Positions 7,422 to 14,606 of a DNA stretch of 14,760 bases are shown piece after piece (the stretch's first letter is position 1; every line of letters starts with the position of its first letter). Where the stretch lies: positions 1 through 14,760 of the forward strand of contig CAOSZT010000043.1 in the NCBI GenBank assembly GCA_948528155.1, written 5' to 3'. This stretch comes from an uncultured Clostridia bacterium (GTDB lineage Bacteria; Bacillota; Clostridia; TANB77; CAG-508). The notes under the pieces are model-generated. The model had not been told where the DNA came from, searched no databases, and was given only the letters and a program-made list of their open reading frames with translations. Both the position numbers and the translations under genes were made by a program.

Positions 7422-8663
7422 TTACTCCTCCTCATATTTTTTAATTACAATACAACTATTATGACCACCAAAACCTAAAGAATTTGACATTACAACATTT
7501 AGTTCAGCTTTTCTTGGCTCATTTGGGACAATATCTAAATCACATTCCTCATCTTTTTCTTTATAATTTATAGTTGGTGGAACTAATTGATTTTCAATCG
7601 CTTTTACACAAATTACTGCTTCAACTCCACCTGCTGCACCTAGCAAATGTCCAACATTTCCTTTTGTTGAACTAACCATAACTTTTTTACTTGTTTCACC
7701 TAATGCTGTTTTAATTGCCATTGTTTCAGTTAAATCATTTAAATGTGTAGATGTACCATGTGTATTTACATAATCAACCTCTTCTGGTTTTATACCACTA
7801 TCAGCCATTGCTCTTATAATTGCTTTTGCTCCACATTCTCCATCTGGACATGGTGATGTTATATGATAAGCATCTGTTGTAGATCCAAAACCTATTAATT
7901 CTGCATAGATTTTTGCCCCTCTTTTTTTAGCATGCTCTAGTTCTTCTAATACAACTATTCCAGCACCTTCTCCCATTACAAATCCACTTCTTTCTTTGTC
8001 AAATGGAATACTTGCTCTATTTTTATCACTAGAATTTGTTAATGCTTTCATATTTTCAAAACCAGCTATTCCTACAGAACATATTGAAGCTTCTGTTCCT
8101 CCTGCTATAACAACATCTTCATATCCTTGTTTTATTGTTTTATAAGCTTCTCCTATTGAATGTGTTGAAGATGCACATGCTGTTACTATTGCCATTGATT
8201 CACCTTTAAATCCAAATTCTATTGCTATATTTCCAGCTGGCATATTTGCTATTGACATTGGTATAAACATTGGTGAAACTCTATTATTTCCTTTTTCATA
8301 ATTTATTTCACATTGTTCCTGAATCGTTCTCAATCCTGCAATTCCTGAACTTACAAATATTCCTACTCTGTCAAAATCTGTATTTTCTTTTGTTATTCCA
8401 CTATCTTTTACCGCCTCTCTCGCTGCTATTACTGCAAATTGAGATGATCTGTCAAATCTTTTTGCTTGTTTTTGTTCAAAATAATCTAGTGGATTATATT
8501 CTTTCACTTCTGCTGCTAATTTTGTTTTGAATTTTTCTGTATCAAATAATGAAATATTATCAATTCCATTTTTTTTGTTTTCTATTCCTTTCCAAGTTTC
8601 TTCTACATTTTTTCCTATTGGAGTTATCGCTCCAAGTCCTGTTATAACAACTCTTTTTTCCAT
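7422..8663 (-). CDS. fabF: 3-oxoacyl-[ACP] synthase II, FabF
   Basis: Condensing enzyme that extends acyl-ACP with malonyl-ACP. Seen: 413 residues, the usual length. It begins KRVVITGLGAITPIGKNVEETW. It has the thiolase-fold Cys-His-His set: nucleophile Cys163 in VTACASSTHSIGEAY, His302 in VNTHGTSTHLND, and His339 in STKGNVGHLLGAAGG. The C-terminus has MSNSLGFGGHNSC. The ATG at 8663 follows GAAAGGATT. A 450-bp gap with a plus-strand gene separates it from fabG, so fabF may begin a sub-operon (candidate promoter at 8689-8718). In many clostridia acpP lies in this gap; here it does not. fabF ends 3 nt before accB. Confidence 0.96.
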   Translation of the reverse strand: MEKRVVITGLGAITPIGKNVEETWKGIENKKNGIDNISLFDTEKFKTKLAAEVKEYNPLDYFEQKQAKRFDRSSQFAVIAAREAVKDSGITKENTDFDRVGIFVSSGIAGLRTIQEQCEINYEKGNNRVSPMFIPMSIANMPAGNIAIEFGFKGESMAIVTACASSTHSIGEAYKTIKQGYEDVVIAGGTEASICSVGIAGFENMKALTNSSDKNRASIPFDKERSGFVMGEGAGIVVLEELEHAKKRGAKIYAELIGFGSTTDAYHITSPCPDGECGAKAIIRAMADSGIKPEEVDYVNTHGTSTHLNDLTETMAIKTALGETSKKVMVSSTKGNVGHLLGAAGGVEAVICVKAIENQLVPPTINYKEKDEECDLDIVPNEPRKAELNVVMSNSLGFGGHNSCIVIKKYEEE

Positions 8664-8680
8664 TTTTTTAATCCTTTCTA

Positions 8681-8709
8681 TTGTATTTATTTTACATATA
8701 TGTTATAAT
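8681..8709 (+). promoter_or_regulatory. Promoter for the 100-residue plus-strand gene
   Basis: TTGTAT at 8681-8686, a 17-bp spacer, and TATAAT at 8704-8709 with an upstream TG one base away (extended -10). The -10 context ATGTTATAATA is the same as at the other plus-strand gene (6657-6667). The predicted start is near 8716, about 35 nt before the ATG. Confidence 0.65.
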
Positions 8710-8718
8710 AATTAACAA
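8689..8718 (-). promoter_or_regulatory. Candidate fabF promoter, overlapping the divergent one
   Basis: On the minus strand, TTGTTA (8718-8713) and TAAAAT (8694-8689) are 18 bp apart, ending about 25 nt before the fabF ATG. It is plausible but not strong in such AT-rich DNA. If real, it overlaps the plus-strand promoter, so the two would compete for polymerase. Confidence 0.3.
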
Positions 8719-8750
8719 AATATGCAAAAAATAAAGGGGGAGTCTATAAT

Positions 8751-9053
8751 ATGTCAAAAATAAAAGATTTTCATAAAAAAGCTAATGCTTTTCGGAACAC
8801 AATTAAAAAAGACACTATCAACCCTACTAATTGTGAACTAAAATTAAAGTTACTTAACGATTTATGTTCACAAGTTTCAACTTCAGGCAAAATTCCTGAA
8901 AAATTTAAATTAGAATCCACATCACCTTTAGATAAGGAGATTTTGGAAGAAATATTATTTAAAGCCTTATCAATAAAATCTTCATATTGTGAGCTCATCA
9001 AAAAATATAAAAATAACAAAATCATCTATTGTTATTTTATTTATACACAATAA
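8751..9053 (+). CDS. Hypothetical protein (100 residues) between fabG and fabF
   Basis: I do not recognise this protein. Seen: an ATG at 8751 preceded by AAAGGGGGAG at a normal distance and by a good promoter, so it is likely expressed. The product is lysine-rich and mostly helical in pattern. It begins MSKIKDFHKKANAFRN and continues through NCELKLKLLNDLCSQV, and ends with a short aromatic tail KIIYCYFIYTQ. It has cysteines at 28, 39, 80 and 94 and no signal peptide or domain motif. It is on the strand opposite to all neighbouring FASII genes and converges on fabG, with a shared hairpin between them. It occupies the place where acpP is commonly found but lacks the DSL phosphopantetheine motif, so it is not an acyl carrier protein. 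It may be an accessory or regulatory protein, or a cargo gene left by an insertion; neither can be shown here. Confidence 0.65.
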   Translation: MSKIKDFHKKANAFRNTIKKDTINPTNCELKLKLLNDLCSQVSTSGKIPEKFKLESTSPLDKEILEEILFKALSIKSSYCELIKKYKNNKIIYCYFIYTQ

Positions 9054-9060
9054 TGCTTTC

Positions 9061-9106
9061 TATATAAAGTCTTTATTCTTTCTAAAAAAGATAAGGACTT
9101 TATATA
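9061..9106. terminator. Long hairpin between convergent genes
   Basis: TATATAAAGTC (9061-9071) is the exact reverse complement of GACTTTATATA (9096-9106). The stem continues inward with A-T and G-U pairs (9072-9077 with 9090-9095) to an A/T-rich loop. It lies between the stop codons of the plus-strand 100-residue gene and fabG. There is no clean T-run after the stem, so terminator strength is uncertain; it could act both ways. Confidence 0.55.
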
Positions 9107-9113
9107 TTTATAA

Positions 9114-9848
9114 TTACATCAACATTCCACCATCAACATTTATAACTTGCCCAGTTATATATGAACTTTCTTCATTTGCTAAAAATTTAACAACATTAGC
9201 CACATCTTGAGAACTTCCCATTCTTCTTAAAGGGATAGACTTTGCAATTTCTTCTTTAATATCTTCTTTTAAAACATCTGTCATTTGAGTTTCTATAAAC
9301 CCTGGAGCAACTGCATTAACTAAGATTCCTCTTGAAGCAACCTCTTTTGCTAAACTTTTTGTAAATCCTATTATTCCAGCTTTTGAGGCTGAATAATTAG
9401 TTTGACCTGCATTTCCAGCAACTCCTACAACTGAAGATATATTTATAATTCTACCTGAACGAGCTTTCATCATATAACTAATTACATTTTTGGTAACATT
9501 AAAAGTTCCTACTAAATTAACATCTATTACACTTTCAAAATCTTCTTTTTTCATTCTCATTAATAATGTATCTTTTGTAATTCCTGCATTATTTACTAAT
9601 ACATCTATTTTTCCATATTCTGCTATAATCGCTTTTACAAATCTTTCACAGTCTTCAAAATTAGAAACATCACCTTGAACAGCTAAACATTTTACATTAT
9701 TTTCCTCTATCTCTTTTTTTGTATTTTTTAAATCATCATTTTCTTTTCTATAATTAATTGCAATGTCATATCCATTTTGTGCAAATTTTAGTGCAATTTC
9801 TTTTCCAATTCCTCTTGTAGCTCCAGTTATTAGTACTACTCTATTCAT
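9114..9848 (-). CDS. fabG: 3-oxoacyl-[ACP] reductase FabG
   Basis: NADPH-dependent ketoreductase of the classical SDR family, reducing 3-oxoacyl-ACP to 3-hydroxyacyl-ACP. Seen: 244 residues, typical length. The dinucleotide motif is TGATRGIG (residues 8-15), then NNAGIT at 86-91. The catalytic set is Ser139 (NISSVVG), Tyr152 and Lys156 (NYSASKAG). VNAVAPGFIETQMT is the substrate-loop region and SSYITGQVINVDGGMLM the C-terminus. The ATG at 9848 has GGAAGGAAT just upstream at a workable distance. It begins 58 nt after fabD. Downstream, the usual acpP is absent and a hairpin plus a reversed gene follow. Confidence 0.95.
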   Translation of the reverse strand: MNRVVLITGATRGIGKEIALKFAQNGYDIAINYRKENDDLKNTKKEIEENNVKCLAVQGDVSNFEDCERFVKAIIAEYGKIDVLVNNAGITKDTLLMRMKKEDFESVIDVNLVGTFNVTKNVISYMMKARSGRIINISSVVGVAGNAGQTNYSASKAGIIGFTKSLAKEVASRGILVNAVAPGFIETQMTDVLKEDIKEEIAKSIPLRRMGSSQDVANVVKFLANEESSYITGQVINVDGGMLM

Positions 9849-9906
9849 TTTTCACATTCCTTCCTATTTTATGATTGTAGTATCTCACTTCAGATTTGTA
9901 AAACAC

Positions 9907-10839
9907 TTATTTAAAATTCATTATTACTTCTTCTAAACTTTCAACATTATTAATATTTAATATTTTTATTTCTTTATTACTAGGTGTCCTTTTTACAAAT
10001 CCTGATAAAGTTTTTCCTGGTCCGATTTCTATAAAAGTATCTATTCCATCTTCTAACATTTTTTGGATAGTTTTTGAAAATCTAACAGGATTAATTATGT
10101 GTTTTGCTAAAATTTCTTTTACATCATCCGTTTCGTTATAATAATCTCCATCTAAATTTTTAATTACTTTTGTTTCAAATTTATTAATCTTAATATTTTC
10201 AAGTTCTTGTTTTAAAGCATTTGAACTTTCTATTAATTTTTCAGTATGAAATGGTCCTGCTGTTTTTAAAATTCTTATCTTTTTAGCTCCCATATCTTTT
10301 GCAATAATCTCTGCTTCTTCAATTGCCTCTTTTTCTCCTGATATTGCAATCTGTCCTATACAATTGTAATTTGCTGGAACTACAAATCCTGATTTTACTT
10401 TTTTACATACATCTTCAACTTGTTCATCAGTTAGTCCCATAATTGCAGCCATTTGCCAATCTCCTTTTGGTAAGAGATTTTGCATATATTCTCCTCTTTT
10501 TTGTACTAATTTTATTCCTTCTTCAAATGTAAGCACTTTGCTATTTATTAGTGCTGTATATTCTCCAAGGCTCAATCCAGCTGAACTTTCAGATATTATT
10601 TTGTTTTGTTTTAAAATTTCTAGTATTGCCAAACTTTCTGTTAAAATTGCTAATTGTGTATATTTTGTTTCATTTAATTTTTCTTCTGGACCTTCAAAAG
10701 ATATTTTTGCTACGTTTATTCCTGTTATTTTTTCTACTTCATTATATATTTCTTTTGCTATTTCATATTTTTCATATATATCTTTACCCATTCCTAGGCT
10801 TTGAGCCCCTTGACCTGGAAATAAAAATCCTATTTTCAT
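9907..10839 (-). CDS. fabD: Malonyl-CoA:ACP transacylase FabD
   Basis: Transfers malonyl from CoA to acyl carrier protein; first gene of the FASII operon here. Seen: 310 residues from the chosen start. It begins MKIGFLFPGQGAQSLGMGKD (oxyanion glutamine in GQGAQ). The nucleophile serine is Ser90 in SAGLSLGEYTAL. The catalytic histidine is His198 in TAGPFHTEKL. The late segment is FIEIGPGKTLSGFVKRT. The elbow reads GLSLG rather than the textbook GHSLG; I have the impression that this variant is common in clostridial FabD. The ATG at 10839 is preferred because the ATG at 10851 touches the AAAGGA ribosome site, leaving it no spacing. The leader would be about 30 nt from the predicted promoter at 10875-10903. 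Confidence 0.94.
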   Translation of the reverse strand: MKIGFLFPGQGAQSLGMGKDIYEKYEIAKEIYNEVEKITGINVAKISFEGPEEKLNETKYTQLAILTESLAILEILKQNKIISESSAGLSLGEYTALINSKVLTFEEGIKLVQKRGEYMQNLLPKGDWQMAAIMGLTDEQVEDVCKKVKSGFVVPANYNCIGQIAISGEKEAIEEAEIIAKDMGAKKIRILKTAGPFHTEKLIESSNALKQELENIKINKFETKVIKNLDGDYYNETDDVKEILAKHIINPVRFSKTIQKMLEDGIDTFIEIGPGKTLSGFVKRTPSNKEIKILNINNVESLEEVIMNFK

Positions 10840-10874
10840 TTTAAATTCCATTCCTTTCTCTTTTTATAATATAT

Positions 10875-10924
10875 TTTATAACATATATAACTCTTAATGT
10901 CTTTAGACTGAAAGGTCAGTATAA
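10875..10924 (-). promoter_or_regulatory. FASII operon promoter with TetR-like operator
   Basis: On the minus strand, AAGACA (10903-10898) serves as -35, followed by a 17-bp spacer and TATAAA (10880-10875) with an upstream TG. Three bp upstream of the -35 is the palindrome ACTGA-N4-TCAGT at 10907-10920. The block 10898-10924 is repeated exactly upstream of the acyl-CoA synthetase gene with the same 17-bp spacing. The palindrome resembles TetR-family half-sites; the binding protein is not encoded in the window. Confidence 0.7.
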
Positions 10925-10932
10925 TTTATAAC

Positions 10933-10960
10933 AAAAAATAGACATCTCTGTCTATCTTTT
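10933..10960 (-). terminator. Rho-independent terminator of the Rpn-family gene
   Basis: On the minus strand, ATAGACA (10955-10949), loop GAGA, then TGTCTAT (10944-10938) followed by TTTTTTGTT. Flanking A and T runs extend the stem. It lies 37 nt after the stop of the nuclease gene and before the fabD promoter, separating the two units. Confidence 0.8.
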
Positions 10961-10996
10961 GTTTTTATTACTACTTTATAATTTTTCTATTATATA

Positions 10997-11401
10997 CTAT
11001 TTTATTTTTTTTATTTCTTCTTCTGATAATTCTGTTATTTCCATCACTTCTTGTATCGACTTATTCTTCTTTAGCATTTTTTTTGCGATCTCTATTCTAC
11101 CTTCTTTCTTACCTTCTTCTCTACCTTCTTTCCTACCTTCTTTCCTACCTTCTTTCCTACCTTCTTTCCTACCTTCTTTCCTACCTTCTTTCCTGCCTTC
11201 TTCCTTGCCTTCTTTTCTACCTTCTTTTCTACCTTCTTTCCTGCCTTCTTCTCTTCCCTCATCAATTGCAAATTGAAGTTGTGCTCTACGGTCTCTTTCT
11301 GCTCTTTCTTCTCTGTCTAGCATTTCTACTAATTCTTTGTTTGCACTTAACCTCCTTAACTGTTCTAATGCCTCGTTAATATCTTCATTTTCCTTTCCCA
11401 T
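10997..11401 (-). CDS. Candidate internal-start short Rpn product (134 residues)
   Basis: Inside the nuclease gene, codon 208 is an ATG (11401-11399) preceded by GGAGG (11414-11410) with exactly 8 nt between, as good a ribosome site as the gene's own. In-frame initiation would give a protein starting MGKENEDINEALEQLRRL that contains the acidic helix, the GRKE repeats and the C-terminal helices but no nuclease core. For E. coli Rpn proteins, in-frame C-terminal products that restrain the toxic full-length form have been reported. The ribosome site is seen; translation and antitoxin function are inference. Confidence 0.5.
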   Translation of the reverse strand: MGKENEDINEALEQLRRLSANKELVEMLDREERAERDRRAQLQFAIDEGREEGRKEGRKEGRKEGKEEGRKEGRKEGRKEGRKEGRKEGRKEGREEGKKEGRIEIAKKMLKKNKSIQEVMEITELSEEEIKKIK

Positions 11402-12022
11402 ATCTTTAACCTCCATACTATTAGGATTATCAAAGAAGCTCATCCATTGTGCTACTTTATCATTTTTATTATCCTTTAATGCTTTTCTTGCTTTCTTCAT
11501 CTCTATTATATGTATTTCAAAGTCATCTGTCAATATTAACTTATTATTTTTATTTTCTCTTATCTGCCACTTTGTATGATATTCTTCATTAAAAAGCTCT
11601 TTTATTTCAAAATCTACTATTGCTATTAATATTGTTCTTTTCAATTTATTATAATCTTCGCCTTTTTGCAATTGCCCTGAATATAATTTTGCCCAATATT
11701 CTAGTATTCTCTCTTTAAAATTTCGTTGATTTGCCAACTGAATTTCTACATTACATATCTCTCCATCATCTAACTCTACTTTTAAATCTAAAACTTCATT
11801 TTTCTTTTCAATCCTATCATTTAATATTATAACATTTTTATCCATATCTATTATTTTGTATTCTCTTCCTGTTATATCTTCTATTAATGCCCTTGTTATT
11901 TTTTCATTTCCTTTTCTAAATAATGAATGAAATACTACATCATATTTGGGCGATAATAATAAGTTTTCTTTATTATCCACCTCCTTATCATTAAAATTCT
12001 CTTGTTCTTGTTTTGTAACCAT
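10997..12022 (-). CDS. Rpn/PD-(D/E)XK nuclease family protein ('putative transposase')
   Basis: A 341-residue member of the Rpn (recombination-promoting nuclease) family, PD-(D/E)XK superfamily. Seen: LSPKYDVVFHSLFRKGNEKITRALIEDITG at the N-terminus. The nuclease core has Asp79 (EVLDLKV) and Glu93-X-Gln95 (NVEIQLANQ), then RILEYWAKLYSGQLQKGEDYNKLKRTILIAIVDFE. After an acidic helical region (208-255) come 13 tetrapeptides of GRKE type (256-307) and a C-terminal helical segment, LKKNKSIQEVMEITELSEEEIKKI. The ATG at 12022 follows AGGAGG. Relatives in E. coli are DNA endonucleases linked to recombination and phage defence; they are not classical transposases. The gene lies between the synthetase-birA unit and fabD and has its own terminator. 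No strong promoter is visible in the 267-bp AT-rich gap upstream. Confidence 0.85.
   Translation of the reverse strand: MVTKQEQENFNDKEVDNKENLLLSPKYDVVFHSLFRKGNEKITRALIEDITGREYKIIDMDKNVIILNDRIEKKNEVLDLKVELDDGEICNVEIQLANQRNFKERILEYWAKLYSGQLQKGEDYNKLKRTILIAIVDFEIKELFNEEYHTKWQIRENKNNKLILTDDFEIHIIEMKKARKALKDNKNDKVAQWMSFFDNPNSMEVKDMGKENEDINEALEQLRRLSANKELVEMLDREERAERDRRAQLQFAIDEGREEGRKEGRKEGRKEGKEEGRKEGRKEGRKEGRKEGRKEGRKEGREEGKKEGRIEIAKKMLKKNKSIQEVMEITELSEEEIKKIK
11102..11257 (-). repeat. 13 tandem 12-bp repeats encoding G-R-K-E units
   Basis: Thirteen in-frame units of 12 bp, each coding GRKE or a close variant (GREE twice, GKEE once, GKKE once), from codon 256 to codon 307 of the Rpn-family gene. 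Several central units are identical, so copy number can change by slippage in steps of four residues without loss of frame. Confidence 0.95.
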
Positions 12023-12082
12023 AGAACATTCCTCCTTGTGTTTTTATTTAGACAGCTTGTAATTTTAATTTGGAAATTTAAT

Positions 12083-12134
12083 TTGATTTTAATTTTTGAT
12101 TAAATTTTGATTGTTTGATTTGATTTATTTGATT
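12083..12134. repeat. Degenerate TTGATT repeat tract in an AT-rich gap
   Basis: Six copies of TTGATT start at 12083, 12096, 12107, 12115, 12120 and 12129, unevenly spaced. They lie in the 267-bp gap between birA and the Rpn-family gene, which holds no gene that I can support. It may be simple low-complexity drift. Confidence 0.4.
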
Positions 12135-12289
12135 TTAAATAAATTTTGAAAAAACTTTTTTAATTTTATTTTAATACTTGTCATTACTTAACTGTCTATT
12201 TAAAATATATTAACATAATTTATTACAAAATGCAATAATAATATTAACAAATTTTGTAGGAGAAAAAAATGTAAGAGAATTTTTTTACT

Positions 12290-12850
12290 TTACAAATTTT
12301 TTTCAAATCTATTACAAAACTCTGTAATAAATTTTACCACATCTACATCAATTCCAAATTCACTTTTTATAGAAGTAGCAATGTCCTTAATATCCTCAGA
12401 AAAACTCTCTTTGACAGTATTAATTCCAACACCAACTACTAAAAGCTTAACTATCTCTTTACAAACTTTAGTTTCTGTTAAAATTCCACCTATCTTTTTA
12501 CCTCCAAAAACAATATCATTTGGAAGCTTAATATCTAAATTGATACCATACATATCCTTAAAAATTTCAACAATAATTTTAGCAATATCTAAAGTCATTC
12601 CATCTAATTCCTTAATATTACAATTCATATTAATAAAAAACGAGAAAGCAATATTATTAATTTCGTCAGTATGCCAAACCCTACCATGAGTTCCTCTTGC
12701 ATTTGTCTGAATATCAGCCATAACAAGAGTTCCGCTTGGAGCTGAATTATTTTCTATCAGTCTCCAAACTTCACTTTGAGTTGAATCTATCTCTTTATAA
12801 AAAATATTATTTCTTCCTAAAAAATTAGTTTTTAAATTTTTCAATTTCAT
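12290..12850 (-). CDS. birA: Biotin--[acetyl-CoA carboxylase] ligase (catalytic domain only)
   Basis: Biotin-protein ligase that adenylates biotin and attaches it to the carrier lysine of AccB. Seen: 186 residues covering only the catalytic domain. STQSEVWRL is near the N-terminus. QTNARGTHGRVWHT (48-61) is the biotinyl-AMP loop, with Ala where GRGRRGR-type loops usually have the first Gly. KLPNDIVFGGKKIGGILTE (108-126) has Leu where Trp is usual, and VVGVGINT follows. There is no N-terminal helix-turn-helix, so unlike E. coli BirA it cannot repress by that domain, and the small C-terminal SH3-like domain is also missing or very short. Its ATG at 12850 lies inside the end of the synthetase gene (26-nt overlap, different frame), so translational coupling is likely. 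Lipoate ligase is the alternative, less likely beside acc genes. Confidence 0.85.
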   Translation of the reverse strand: MKLKNLKTNFLGRNNIFYKEIDSTQSEVWRLIENNSAPSGTLVMADIQTNARGTHGRVWHTDEINNIAFSFFINMNCNIKELDGMTLDIAKIIVEIFKDMYGINLDIKLPNDIVFGGKKIGGILTETKVCKEIVKLLVVGVGINTVKESFSEDIKDIATSIKSEFGIDVDVVKFITEFCNRFEKNL

Positions 12851-14543
12851 CTAAATTTGCCTGCCTTTTTATTTTATTAGTTGTTGTTTTTATTAATGGT
12901 TTTTCTGTAATTATGATTCCTCTAATTGCTTTATATTTTGGCATTGTTTTATTTATGTCTTTTACCTTTTTTGACAAAACTGCATATATCTCATCATCTG
13001 TTTCAACTTTATAAACATCTTTTATAATATCTCTATCAAACACAATTTTTACATTTATTTTAATATCATTTTTATCTTCTGACTGTTGTTTACCAAAGAT
13101 GAACGACTCTTGTACACCTTCTATTTTATTTACTAAATTTTCCATCTCTTCTGGGAAAATATTTTTACCATTTTTTAAAACAATTACACTTTTCTTTCTA
13201 CCACAAATAAATATATAACCCTCTTCATCTATTTTGGCTAAATCACCCGTATAAAACCAATTGTCCTTTATAACCCCATTTGTTGCATTTTCATCATTAA
13301 AATACCCTAACATTACACTTGGACCTTTTACAACAAGTTCTCCTATCCCTTCACTATTTGCATCTACGATTTTAGCTTCAACACTTGGAACTGTTTTACC
13401 TATTGAACCTGTTTTATAATATTTATTTGTTCCTATTGCTACAACTGGTGATGTTTCTGTTAATCCATATCCTTGAACTAAATTTATTCCTAGTAATCTA
13501 TATTTTTCTTCTATTTTATAATCTAAAGCTGCTGCACCACTTATAAATAATTTGATTTTTCCACCTAACATATTATGTATTTCTTTAAATACTTCTTTCT
13601 TTTCTTCCATTGATGAATTTCTATATTTCTCTTCTTTATCTAATATTTCCTCTAGTTTTCCATGCTTTTCTAGTTGTCTTCTAACCATCATAAAAATTCT
13701 TTCATAAATTGCTGGAACACAAGCCATAACTGTAACTTCATATTCATTCAAGTTTTCTACTATGTGTCTTAATCCATCACAAAATACTGTTTTAGCTCCT
13801 TTGTATAATGAAAACAAAAATCCAACTGTACATTCAAAAACATGATGTATTGGCAAAACTGAAAGCAAAACATCATTTTCTGTAACATCTAATACACTAC
13901 CTATGTCCATTAAATTTGAACATATATTTTTATGTGAAAGTAATACAGCTTTTGATTTTGATGTTGTTCCTGATGTAAATAACATTATACTTATTTCTTC
14001 TGGATTTATTTGTGCTTCTATAAATTCTCTGTTTCCTTCTTTTATTAGCTTTGCTCCATTTTGTATCAATTCATTTTGTGAGTAAACTCCTTCAGTGTGT
14101 ACTTCTAAATCCATCGCTATTAAATGTTTTAATTTGTTTTTCTCACTATATTTGATTTTTTCTATTGATTTTGCATAATTTTTTGTATAAAAAATTGCTT
14201 CAATCCCTGACCTTTCAACTAAATCTTCTAGTTCATTTTCTGGTAATGATTTATCTAATGGTACAACAATTCCTGTTCCACATACTATTGATAAATATGC
14301 AATTTCCCACTCATATCTGTTTTCGCCTATTATAGCAATTCTTTTTCCTTTTAGCCCTAAATTGATTAATGCTGTTCCTAAATTATCTACCATTTCTCTT
14401 ACTTCTTTATGGGTGTATGTTTTGTATTTTCCTTGTTCTATTTTTATTTTGTATGCTGTTTTTTCTCCATATAAGTTTTTGGTTTTGTTTAGCATATCTT
14501 TTAAATCTCTTATCTCCAAATAATCATATATTCTTTTTTCCAT
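12825..14543 (-). CDS. AMP-forming long-chain acyl-CoA (or acyl-ACP) synthetase
   Basis: A 572-residue ANL-family adenylating enzyme that activates fatty acids with ATP. Seen from the chosen ATG: phosphate loop LFTSGTTSKSKAVLLSH (about 189-205), LPIHHVFECTVGFL, PAIYERI, QGYGLTETSP (357-366), GELVVKGPSVMLGYFN, WFYTGDLAKIDEEGYIFICGRKK with the conserved Asp and Arg, KNGKNIFPEEME, and the C-terminal catalytic lysine in TTTNKIKR (about 557). The domain order is that of FadD/AAE-type ligases. The ATG at 14543 follows GGAGGG; the GTG at 14555 begins within that ribosome site. The promoter block upstream is shared with the FASII operon, which points to recycling or uptake of fatty acids into the same lipid pool. 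The sequence does not tell whether CoA or ACP is the acceptor. No membrane span is seen. Confidence 0.85.
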   Translation of the reverse strand: MEKRIYDYLEIRDLKDMLNKTKNLYGEKTAYKIKIEQGKYKTYTHKEVREMVDNLGTALINLGLKGKRIAIIGENRYEWEIAYLSIVCGTGIVVPLDKSLPENELEDLVERSGIEAIFYTKNYAKSIEKIKYSEKNKLKHLIAMDLEVHTEGVYSQNELIQNGAKLIKEGNREFIEAQINPEEISIMLFTSGTTSKSKAVLLSHKNICSNLMDIGSVLDVTENDVLLSVLPIHHVFECTVGFLFSLYKGAKTVFCDGLRHIVENLNEYEVTVMACVPAIYERIFMMVRRQLEKHGKLEEILDKEEKYRNSSMEEKKEVFKEIHNMLGGKIKLFISGAAALDYKIEEKYRLLGINLVQGYGLTETSPVVAIGTNKYYKTGSIGKTVPSVEAKIVDANSEGIGELVVKGPSVMLGYFNDENATNGVIKDNWFYTGDLAKIDEEGYIFICGRKKSVIVLKNGKNIFPEEMENLVNKIEGVQESFIFGKQQSEDKNDIKINVKIVFDRDIIKDVYKVETDDEIYAVLSKKVKDINKTMPKYKAIRGIIITEKPLIKTTTNKIKRQANLDEIEKFKN

Positions 14544-14606
14544 AGTACCCTCCACTTTTTTATGTGCCTTTAAGCTATAAATTTAAGTATATTTTTTCAT
14601 TTAATA

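Noticed and set aside
8751..9053. Acyl carrier protein in the fabG-fabF gap
   Set aside because: It is on the opposite strand, has no DSL phosphopantetheine motif, and is basic rather than acidic.
11102..11257. Possible CRISPR-like array
   Set aside because: The units are 12 bp, contiguous, without spacers, and in frame within a coding gene.
10959..11379. Plus-strand open frames coding PSFLPSFLPS- or LLSYLLSYLL-type repeats, like a membrane or surface protein
   Set aside because: They are mirror frames of the GRKE repeats of the minus-strand Rpn-family gene; there is no plus-strand ribosome site or promoter.
12258..12274. AGGAG followed at 6 nt by ATG-TAA on the plus strand, a start-stop mini-ORF
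   Set aside because: The signal is too short to separate from chance in A-rich DNA, and nothing follows it.
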